A DNA stretch of 5,516 bases from Rhodoferax sp. (GTDB lineage: Bacteria > Pseudomonadota > Gammaproteobacteria > Burkholderiales > Burkholderiaceae_C). How positions within the stretch are numbered: the first letter of the stretch is position 1; the number at the start of each line of letters is the position of its first letter. The stretch covers positions 1-5,516 of the forward strand of contig JAURGS010000162.1 of the NCBI GenBank assembly GCA_030833685.1, read 5' to 3'. Below the pieces are notes generated by a model, which saw only the letters and a list, made by a program, of their open reading frames with translations, ran no database searches and was not told the DNA's origin. Both the position numbers and the translations under genes were made by a program. Shown piece after piece: positions 1 through 5,516 of this stretch.

Positions 1-2873
1 ATTGGCCTGGCGCGTTTGTGACAGGCGTCCAGCAGCGCGTCAAAGCGGCTCAGCGGCGCAACCGCCGGGTGGCCGTCGCGGCCGTCGTGCCCGCGACGCG
101 CCACGATGGCGTATTCCACCAGAAGAATCGAGTTTTTGGTCGCGATACCCATTAGCATGATCAGGCCAATGAGCGATGGCATCGAAAAACTTTTATCCGC
201 AACCAGCAAGCCGACGAACGCGCCGCCCAGCGACAACGGCAAGGCACACAGGATGGTGATGGGCTGCAGAAAATCTTTGAACAGCAGCACCAGCACGATA
301 TAGATACACAGCACGCCAGTGAGCATGGCCAGCGCAAAGCTGGCAAACAATTCGCCCATGATTTCGGCGTCACCCAGCTCCAGTTGCCGAACGCCAGGTG
401 GCAGCTGGCGGATGCTGGGTAAGCGTTGCACCGCGGCGGTGACATCGCCCAGGGCAGCGTCCGATAGCTCGACCTCGAAATTGATATTGCGTGAGCGGTT
501 GAGTCGATCGATGACCGCTGGGCCTGCGCTGATCTCCAGCGTGGCCACCTGGCTGAGCATCACCGGGCCCAACGCCCCGGGCACGCTCAGGCGACTGATT
601 TGCTCGAGGTCTTGGCGCACGCGGTCATCCAGCCGAACCACGATCGGTATTTGACGCTGGCTGAGGTTGAGCTTGGCCAGCGCATTGTCATAGTCACCCA
701 GGGTGGCGATGCGCAAGGTGTCGCCAATGGCCGCAGCGCTAACCCCGCGCTCTGCGGCGCGAGCGAAGTCTGGTCGAACCGCAATTTCCGTTCGCGTCAG
801 GCTGGCGCTGGAGGTGATGCTGCCAAGGCCGGCAATGGTGCGCAAGTCGCGCTCCACAGCGCTGGCTGCCGTGGCCAGGGCTAAGGGATCCTCGCCTGTG
901 AGAACAAGCTGGTATTTCTCACCTGAACCACCCAGGCCCACCTTGCTTCGCACACCAGGCAAATTGCCCATGGCCTCACGGATCTGGGCCTCAATTGCTT
1001 GTTTACGCGGCCGCTGTCCGCGCGGCGACAACAAAATGGTCAGCGTGGCTTTGCGCACCTCGGCGCTGCCCTTGGGCGCGAAAGGGTCACTGCCGGCGGC
1101 ACCCCCACCAACGGTGGTGTAGATACTCTGGATGTGCTTTAGTGGCTTTAACAGCTCTCGCGCAGCCTCGGCCGCGTCGCGGGTTTGGGCCAGCGTGGAC
1201 CCGGGGGCGAGCTCCATGTAAACCTGGGTTTGTGAATTGTCATCGGGCGGTATGAAGCCTTTGGGAAGCAGCGGGATCAGCATGAGCGAGCCGATAAAAA
1301 ATCCGGTCGCAGCCAGCAGGGTTATCCAGCGATGCTGCAGCGCCCATCGGCTCGCACGCAAGTAAGCGGCCATCCAAAAAGGGTCTTTGTGCGCCCGCTT
1401 GTTGCGTTTCATCAGGTAGGCAGCCATCATGGGCGTCAGGGCCCTGGCTACCACCAGAGAGGCAAACACAGCCAGCGCTGCGGTCCAGCCAAATTGCCTA
1501 AAGAACTTGCCCGGTATTCCCGACATGAACGCGGTGGGCAAGAACACCGCGATCAGCGTGAACGTGGTGGCAATCACCGCCAGGCCGATTTCATCCGAGG
1601 CCTCCATCGCAGCCTGGTACGGGGTTTTCCCCATGTGCATATGCCGCTCGATGTTTTCCACTTCAACAATGGCGTCGTCAACCAGCACGCCGATCACCAG
1701 GGACAAGGCCAAAAGCGTGACCACGTTGATGGAAAAGCCAAGGTAAGCCATACCGATAAAGGCCGGAATCACCGACATCGGCAGAGCCACAGCCGATACA
1801 AAAGTTGCGCGCATGTTGCGCAGGAACAGCCAGACCACAATCACCGCGAGCAGCGCGCCTTCACCGAGCATGGTGAGTGAGGCTTCGTACTCTTCGGCGA
1901 CGGGTTGCACAAAGTTGAACGCTTCGGTGAGCTCTATGTCGGGGTGCTCGGCCTGGAGTTGCTTTAAGGCAGCCTGTACGGCAGCGCCGACTTCGACTTC
2001 ACTTGCGCCTTTGCTTCGGGTAATTTCAAAGCCCACAACAGGGCGGCCATTGAGCAAGGCCAGGCTGCGTGCTTCGGCCACGGTGTCGCGCACGCTGGCC
2101 ACCTGATCCAGTCGTACTCGCCGCCCCTGCCCGATACCAAGCTCAATGCGCGCCAAGGCTTGGGCTGAGTCCACCGTGGCCAGTGTGCGCATGGCCTGTT
2201 CGCTGCGTCCCAGATCAGCGCGTCCGCCGGCAGCTTCCATCTGCACGGTCTTGAGGCTGCGCGAGACATCGGCTGCGGTAACCCCAAGCGCCCGCAGGCG
2301 TACCGGGTCAAGCATCACTTGTACTTCGCGATCGACGCCACCTACCCGGACAACCGAGCCCACACCGCGCACGCCCAGTAGGCGCCGAGCCACCGTGTTG
2401 TCAACAAACCAGCTGAGCTCTTCCTCGTCCATCTGGTCTGACCGAATGGTCAGCGCCAAGATTGGAGCTCCGCTCAGATTGATTTTGTTGATGGCAGGCT
2501 CGCGCAGGTCGCTGGGCAGGTCGCTGCGCACGCTTTGCACAGCGCTGCGCACGTCATCGAGCGCCTCTTGCGATGGCTTTTCGAGACGGAATTCGGCGGT
2601 GATCGTGACACCACCATCCTGCACCTTGGTGTAGATGTTTTTCAGGCCTTCCAGCGGCGCGATGGCATTCTCGATTTTGCGTGCCACTTCGGTCTCCAGC
2701 TGCGCTGGCGCCATGCCTGGCAGCGATGCAGCAACATTGATGGTGGGCAGTTCAAGGTCTGGGAACTGCTGCACCTTCATGCTGTTGAAGGCAATCACGC
2801 CGGCAAAGCTCAGCAGCACAAACAGCATCACGGCCGCAATAGGGTTGCGGATCGACCAGGCGGAAACGTTCAT
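1..2873 (-). CDS. RND efflux pump inner-membrane permease, HAE1 type (C-terminus beyond the left edge)
   Basis: This is the proton-driven permease of a tripartite efflux pump; it sits in the inner membrane and would take drugs or other amphiphilic compounds from the periplasm or membrane. Reading from the ATG at 2873, 957 codons run to the left edge without a stop. The family is about 1,020-1,060 residues, so roughly the last 70-100 (TM11-TM12) are missing. The start (MNVSAWSIRNP) is the usual one, followed by TM1 at about 10-29. TM2 to TM4 lie near 336-353, 359-378 and 384-403, and TM8 to TM10 near 843-863, 871-891 and 900-922. The proton-relay residues are present: D399/D400 (AcrB D407/D408), K913 (AcrB K940) and R954 (AcrB R971). 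The two adjacent aspartates in TM4 favour HAE1 drug pumps over CzcA-type metal pumps. The adaptor stop is 13 bases upstream, and a weak AAGG (2885-2888) overlaps it. Substrate cannot be read from the sequence. Confidence 0.95.
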   Translation of the reverse strand, partial: MNVSAWSIRNPIAAVMLFVLLSFAGVIAFNSMKVQQFPDLELPTINVAASLPGMAPAQLETEVARKIENAIAPLEGLKNIYTKVQDGGVTITAEFRLEKPSQEALDDVRSAVQSVRSDLPSDLREPAINKINLSGAPILALTIRSDQMDEEELSWFVDNTVARRLLGVRGVGSVVRVGGVDREVQVMLDPVRLRALGVTAADVSRSLKTVQMEAAGGRADLGRSEQAMRTLATVDSAQALARIELGIGQGRRVRLDQVASVRDTVAEARSLALLNGRPVVGFEITRSKGASEVEVGAAVQAALKQLQAEHPDIELTEAFNFVQPVAEEYEASLTMLGEGALLAVIVVWLFLRNMRATFVSAVALPMSVIPAFIGMAYLGFSINVVTLLALSLVIGVLVDDAIVEVENIERHMHMGKTPYQAAMEASDEIGLAVIATTFTLIAVFLPTAFMSGIPGKFFRQFGWTAALAVFASLVVARALTPMMAAYLMKRNKRAHKDPFWMAAYLRASRWALQHRWITLLAATGFFIGSLMLIPLLPKGFIPPDDNSQTQVYMELAPGSTLAQTRDAAEAARELLKPLKHIQSIYTTVGGGAAGSDPFAPKGSAEVRKATLTILLSPRGQRPRKQAIEAQIREAMGNLPGVRSKVGLGGSGEKYQLVLTGEDPLALATAASAVERDLRTIAGLGSITSSASLTRTEIAVRPDFARAAERGVSAAAIGDTLRIATLGDYDNALAKLNLSQRQIPIVVRLDDRVRQDLEQISRLSVPGALGPVMLSQVATLEISAGPAVIDRLNRSRNINFEVELSDAALGDVTAAVQRLPSIRQLPPGVRQLELGDAEIMGELFASFALAMLTGVLCIYIVLVLLFKDFLQPITILCALPLSLGGAFVGLLVADKSFSMPSLIGLIMLMGIATKNSILLVEYAIVARRGHDGRDGHPAVAPLSRFDALLDACHKRARP
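48..92 (-). repeat. Tandem 9-bp repeat within an insertion in the pump's TM10-TM11 loop
   Basis: Positions 71-79 (GGCCGTCGC) and 80-88 (GGCCGTCGT) are adjacent copies differing at one base. They lie in the codons for residues about 928-942 of the permease, a Gly/His/Asp/Arg-rich stretch (RGHDGRDGH) in the cytoplasmic loop after TM10. Counting from the TM10 lysine to the conserved arginine before TM11 gives 41 residues, against 31 in E. coli AcrB, so the loop is about 10 residues longer. The repeat is in frame and could reflect replication slippage. Confidence 0.6.
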
Positions 2874-2886
2874 CGGGATACGCGCC

Positions 2887-4059
2887 TTAAGGCTTGTTGG
2901 TCGCGGGTGAAGGGATCACTTGAACCCGATCACCGTCGTTCAGAAAGGCCGCGCCTGTGGCCACGATGCGCGTATCGCTGCCAAGGCCACTGGTGATTTC
3001 GATCGCATCGGCGTCGAGGCGACCGGTTTGGACCTTAAGCCGTTTGACGCGATCACCAGCCTCCACGGCGTAGACGTAGGCAAAACCCTCGCGACGCACC
3101 AACGCAGACAAGGGAACCGTCAGGGCGTTGGACTGGCTGAGCGTGAACTCGCCTTGCACAAAACTGCCGGCACGCGCTGCGCTTTGCCCCATCGCGGGCA
3201 GGTCCACGTAGACCAGCGCTGTTCGGCTCTGGCGGTCAACCGTGGGCGCCAATGTGCGCACGACACCACGCACCGCCGTGCCATCAGCCAGTCGAATTTG
3301 GGCGCTCAGGCCTGGCCGCAGCCTTGCCAGTTCGGCAGCGGTAACTTCTGCTCGCCATTCCAGTCGTCCCTGACGGATCAGGCGAAAAAGCTCCACACCG
3401 CGCCCGTGCACAGCACCAATGACAGCGCTGCTTGAAGAAATCACGCCTTGGTCGGGCGCGCGAACTTCGGATTGACGCAGTCGCAGTTGCAGCGCGGCGA
3501 GCGCAGCCTGCGCACGTACCAGCTGGGCCTGGGCGACCTGCTCATTGGTACCTTGACGTTCGGCGCTTTGGGCGCTGAGAAAACCTTGGTCCAGCAGCTC
3601 CTTGGTGCGTGCCGTGTTGGCCCGCACGTTGGCCAGATTGGCCTGCGCTTCCATCACGCCAGCCTCGGCTTGTTTCAGGTCAATCAGCAGGCTGTCGCTG
3701 GCGTAGCGCGCCAGGACCTGGCCGGCTTGCACCACATCGGCGATCTGCGCCTTTACCTCAAGCAGCCGAAGCCCGTCCACGTCCGAGCTGATGATGGCTT
3801 CCTGCCAGGGCGCTATGTTGCCGCTGGCGCTCAGGCGCTCGCTGAGCGCCTTGTTCTGGGGCTGAATCACGCTGACACTCAGGGCGGGGCGGGCATTCCC
3901 CGCGGGTGCGCTGGTTTGCGCCGATGCGCTGGCGTGCGCAAGTGCTAGAGCGCCAATGACGACGCCAAGGAGCACATGCCAAGGCCGCAAACCAAGATTT
4001 TGCGTCGGGCGGCTGCGCGTCAAGCAGTCTCTAGCGGGCAGGGAAAATAAAGTCATCAT
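2887..4059 (-). CDS. RND efflux periplasmic adaptor (membrane fusion protein, HlyD/AcrA-like)
   Basis: This protein bridges the RND permease to an outer-membrane channel. With the start at 4059 it has 390 residues, normal for the family. An N-terminal signal has its hydrophobic core near 29-41 and a likely signal peptidase I site after ASA (residue 47); no lipobox is seen, so it is probably not lipid-anchored. The lipoyl half-domain lies near 84-122, an alpha-helical hairpin near 123-199, the second lipoyl half with RAPDQG at 200-205, a beta-barrel near 232-307, and a membrane-proximal domain to about 383. The hairpin tip carries RxxxLxxxxxxS (R151, L155, S162), the motif for TolC-type docking. 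The frame stays open upstream to a TTG at 4158, but those 33 residues do not look like a signal sequence, so I chose the tandem ATGs at 4059/4056. Neither has a clear Shine-Dalgarno sequence. The permease follows after 13 bases, implying one operon. Confidence 0.93.
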   Translation of the reverse strand: MMTLFSLPARDCLTRSRPTQNLGLRPWHVLLGVVIGALALAHASASAQTSAPAGNARPALSVSVIQPQNKALSERLSASGNIAPWQEAIISSDVDGLRLLEVKAQIADVVQAGQVLARYASDSLLIDLKQAEAGVMEAQANLANVRANTARTKELLDQGFLSAQSAERQGTNEQVAQAQLVRAQAALAALQLRLRQSEVRAPDQGVISSSSAVIGAVHGRGVELFRLIRQGRLEWRAEVTAAELARLRPGLSAQIRLADGTAVRGVVRTLAPTVDRQSRTALVYVDLPAMGQSAARAGSFVQGEFTLSQSNALTVPLSALVRREGFAYVYAVEAGDRVKRLKVQTGRLDADAIEITSGLGSDTRIVATGAAFLNDGDRVQVIPSPATNKP

Positions 4060-4097
4060 GGGCAGATGGGTGCGAAAAGGGGGTTGCGCTGCGCATG

Positions 4098-4113
4098 CGG
4101 GCAGGTTTGCCCG
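4098..4113. repeat. Perfect inverted repeat, 6-bp arms with 4-base spacer
   Basis: CGGGCA and TGCCCG flank the spacer GGTT. The element ends 38 bases upstream of the preferred adaptor start, so it could be an operator or a small hairpin in the adaptor's mRNA leader. An 8-bp palindrome, CGCATGCG (4092-4099), abuts it. Arms this short and GC-rich also arise by chance in DNA of this composition. Confidence 0.4.
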
Positions 4114-4209
4114 GGTTGGCGCGGACCCTCGCACGGCGCTGCCGGGGCGACGATCCAATCAAGCAGGACCCGATTTTAAGTGCCAGATCTAACACCGTGC
4201 TTGTGCCGG

Positions 4210-4221
4210 CCTGGCGCCAGG
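4210..4221. repeat. 12-bp perfect palindrome CCTGGCGCCAGG
   Basis: The sequence equals its own reverse complement over 12 bases with no spacer. It starts 84 bases upstream of the amidase start codon and just upstream of the weak -10-like TAGAGT (4246-4251), a plausible place for a dimeric regulator to bind. A second short inverted repeat (AGGG/CCCT, 4231-4243) follows 9 bases later. No binding protein can be named from the sequence. Confidence 0.45.
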
Positions 4222-4282
4222 TGAGCGCTTAGGGGCAAGCCCTGATAGAGTCTGCACCGGCATACAGGCAATTCATCACCAC

Positions 4283-4288
4283 GAGAGG
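4283..4288 (+). promoter_or_regulatory. Ribosome binding site of the amidase gene
   Basis: GAGAGG lies 5 bases before the ATG at 4294. It is the clearest Shine-Dalgarno sequence in the window and supports that start over later in-frame ATGs. Confidence 0.75.
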
Positions 4289-4293
4289 CAGCT

Positions 4294-5118
4294 ATGCGCG
4301 TTGCAGCGTTACAAATGGTTTCAGGTTCTGATGTCAGCGCCAATTTGCGCGCTGCAGGCGATTTATTGGCGCAAGCCGCTTCTGCGGGCGCCGAGCTGGC
4401 GATCCTGCCGGAGTATTTTTGTTTGATTGGGCGTGCCGATGCTGACAAACTGGCGATTCAGGAGGCCGATGGCACAGGCCCGATTCAAGATTTTCTCAGC
4501 GCTGCGGCGCGTGAGCATGGCATGTGGGTTGTTGGCGGCACGATTCCCATGTCCACAGGCAGGCCGCAGGCGCAACAGCGGGTATTCAACACCTCGCTGG
4601 CGTATGGCCCGCAAGGCCAGCGCGTGGCGCGTTACGACAAGATTCATTTGTTCAAGTACGACAACGGGCGTGAGCGCTACGACGAGTCTGAAGTGCTGTT
4701 TCCTGGCGACCAGCCCGTGACGTTTGACTTGCCCAGCCGCGACGGGCATGTGTGGCGCGTGGGGATGAGTGTGTGTTACGACCTGCGCTTTCCCGAGCTC
4801 TACCGCCAGTATGCTGATGCGGGTGCGCATCTGCTGTTGGCCCCCAGCGCATTTACCTACACCACGGGCCAGGACCATTGGTCGCTTTTGCTGCGCGCGC
4901 GCGCGGTCGAGAACCTGGCTTTCATGGCCGCAGCCGCGCAGGGCGGCAAGCATGAAACCGGACGGCGTACCTGGGGCCATGCGATGTTGTTAGACCCCTG
5001 GGGCGAGGTGCTTGCTTTGCATGAGCAAGACGCCGGCATGGCAGTTGCCGAGCTCAGCTATGAGCGTCTGCTGGAATGCCGCAAGCGGCTTCCCGCGCTT
5101 GAACACCGCGTTGCATGA
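4294..5118 (+). CDS. Carbon-nitrogen hydrolase, nitrilase superfamily (Nit/deaminated glutathione amidase-like)
   Basis: A cytoplasmic amidase of 274 residues, the normal length for the Nit branch of the nitrilase superfamily. The catalytic triad is complete: E40 in ILPEYF, K116 in YDKIHLF and C161 in SVCYDLRFPELYR. Further family marks are the E131/E133 segment (YDESEVLFPGD), HWSLLLRARAVEN after the cysteine and the GHAMLLDPWGE strand near the C-terminus. Characterised members of this group (mammalian Nit1, E. coli YbeM) hydrolyse the amide of deaminated glutathione, a by-product of transaminases, so metabolite repair is the best guess; the substrate is inferred from family resemblance, not shown. 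No signal peptide is present. The start is fixed by GAGAGG 5 bases upstream and by MRVAALQM, the usual first beta-strand. Its stop overlaps the next gene's start (ATGA), which suggests a shared transcript and coupled translation. Confidence 0.93.
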   Translation: MRVAALQMVSGSDVSANLRAAGDLLAQAASAGAELAILPEYFCLIGRADADKLAIQEADGTGPIQDFLSAAAREHGMWVVGGTIPMSTGRPQAQQRVFNTSLAYGPQGQRVARYDKIHLFKYDNGRERYDESEVLFPGDQPVTFDLPSRDGHVWRVGMSVCYDLRFPELYRQYADAGAHLLLAPSAFTYTTGQDHWSLLLRARAVENLAFMAAAAQGGKHETGRRTWGHAMLLDPWGEVLALHEQDAGMAVAELSYERLLECRKRLPALEHRVA

Positions 5119-5516
5119 AGCAGCTTTGGCGCAGGCTCGGGCTTGGCGTCGCGCTTGTCGCCTTACTGTCGTGCTCTGCAGTCCCGTCGCAGGAGCCGCC
5201 GCCCGCGCCTGCGGCAGATCCACCCCGGCCACCGCAGCCAGCCAGTGCTACTGCTGCAACTCCTGAGCCAGGGGCTGCGGTTCTGCAAAGACCGGGCAGC
5301 CGCTGGGAGGCTGTGGCTTGGTCCTCTTTGCCGGGTTTTGAGGCTGACGACCTGTCCCAGGCGTGGAGCGCCTGGCTCAAGAGCTGCGAGCGTCCGGGGA
5401 CAAACTGGGCCGCTTTGTGCCCAAAGGTGCGCCAGCTGAGCATTGCGGATGAAGCGGCTAAACGGGAATGGATGCGGGCGCATTTGCAGCCGTATCGGGT
5501 TCTGGTGCCGGACTCC
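5115..5516 (+). CDS. mltA: Membrane-bound lytic murein transglycosylase A precursor (N-terminal part; continues past the right edge)
   Basis: MltA is an outer-membrane lipoprotein that cleaves the MurNAc-GlcNAc bond of peptidoglycan, forming 1,6-anhydro ends. The window holds the first 134 codons, all in frame to the edge. A short basic start and hydrophobic core end in LLSC, a lipobox with the lipidated cysteine at C20; the next residue is serine, not aspartate, which fits outer-membrane sorting. A proline/alanine-rich linker spans residues 24-60 (13 of 37 are proline). It is followed by WEAVAWSSLPGF and a helical segment with two cysteines (C90 and C102) and an R-E-W-M-R-A-H stretch. That pattern is what I recall before the MltA domain in betaproteobacterial homologues. 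The catalytic double-psi barrel with its aspartate lies beyond the window, so the identity is strong but not complete. The start overlaps the amidase stop and has no clear Shine-Dalgarno sequence of its own, consistent with translational coupling. Confidence 0.82.
   Translation, partial: MKQLWRRLGLGVALVALLSCSAVPSQEPPPAPAADPPRPPQPASATAATPEPGAAVLQRPGSRWEAVAWSSLPGFEADDLSQAWSAWLKSCERPGTNWAALCPKVRQLSIADEAAKREWMRAHLQPYRVLVPDS

Larger units (their letters stand above)
4060..4293. promoter_or_regulatory. Divergent intergenic region between the efflux operon and the amidase-mltA operon
   Basis: This 234-base stretch separates two start codons facing away from each other, so it should hold promoters for both operons. 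No convincing coding sequence lies in it; the leftward frame of the adaptor stays open to 4158, but its translation looks non-coding. No strong -35/-10 pair is visible. The weak candidates are a minus-strand TTAAAAT (4173-4179), the most AT-rich spot, and a plus-strand TAGAGT (4246-4251), and neither has a good -35 at standard spacing. Two perfect inverted repeats (4098-4113 and 4210-4221) are listed separately. The regulatory role is inferred from gene orientation. Confidence 0.5.

Noticed and set aside
1332..1880. Plus-strand open frame of 182 codons, rich in His, Gln and Arg, opposite the pump gene
   Set aside because: It lies wholly antisense to the TM2-TM4 and TM7 region of the permease, has no recognisable domain or ribosome binding site, and its composition is what the reverse complement of membrane-protein codons gives.
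2920..3948. Two plus-strand open frames (171 and 166 codons) opposite the adaptor gene
   Set aside because: Both are antisense to a clear signal-peptide, hairpin and barrel protein and show no domain of their own.
4060..4293. Possible small RNA, riboswitch or terminator in the intergenic region
   Set aside because: The inverted repeats are short, none is followed by a run of T on either strand, and no known riboswitch core was recognised; the two operons diverge, so no terminator is expected.
4893..4905. Alternating GC tract of 13 bases (possible slippage or Z-DNA site)
   Set aside because: It simply encodes the conserved LRARAV segment of the nitrilase family with GC-rich codons, so protein constraint explains it.
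4363..4980. Minus-strand open frame of 205 codons opposite the amidase gene
   Set aside because: It is the shadow of a gene with a complete catalytic triad on the other strand; long antisense frames are common in GC-rich DNA, and no motif was seen.
5054..5483. Minus-strand open frames opposite the start of the MltA-like gene
   Set aside because: The plus-strand reading has a lipobox, a linker and a family-like segment, whereas the antisense frames are Ala/Gly/Ser/Arg-rich with no motif.
1..5516. CRISPR array, tRNA, rRNA or insertion sequence
   Set aside because: No regularly spaced repeats, tRNA-like cloverleaf, rRNA sequence, transposase or terminal inverted repeats were seen on either strand; almost all the window is explained by four protein genes.

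Overview
The window is a GC-rich stretch of a Gram-negative chromosome, most likely from a betaproteobacterium of the order Burkholderiales. That placement rests on protein style (an HAE1-type RND pump with its adaptor, a C-N hydrolase of the bacterial Nit type, and a lipoprotein with the N-terminal region of betaproteobacterial MltA) and on base composition. It was not tested by any search. Both edges cut through genes: the pump permease loses its C-terminus at the left edge and the MltA gene loses its catalytic part at the right edge.

Layout: two divergent transcription units flank a 234-base intergenic region (4060-4293). To the left, on the minus strand, lie a periplasmic adaptor (2887-4059) and, 13 bases further downstream, an RND inner-membrane permease (from 2873 to beyond base 1). 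They read as one operon for two of the three parts of a drug/solute efflux pump. The permease frame is open without a stop over all 957 codons in the window and keeps the double aspartate of TM4, the lysine of TM10 and the arginine before TM11 that carry protons in this family. The adaptor keeps the RxxxLxxxxxxS motif used for docking to TolC-type channels. No outer-membrane channel and no regulator gene is present in the window.

To the right, on the plus strand, lie a nitrilase-superfamily amidase (4294-5118) with an intact Glu-Lys-Cys triad and, overlapping it by ATGA, the start of a lipoprotein gene that looks like murein transglycosylase A (5115 onward). The two are probably translationally coupled, although their known activities (clean-up of a deaminated glutathione-like metabolite, and cleavage of peptidoglycan) are not obviously linked.

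Assessment: these are recognisable housekeeping and accessory genes, and I found no sign of a new biological system. The points most worth a second look are a Gly/His/Asp-rich insertion in the TM10-TM11 loop of the pump that contains a 9-bp tandem repeat, an extra acidic residue in TM4, two short perfect inverted repeats in the divergent intergenic region, and the amidase-mltA gene overlap.
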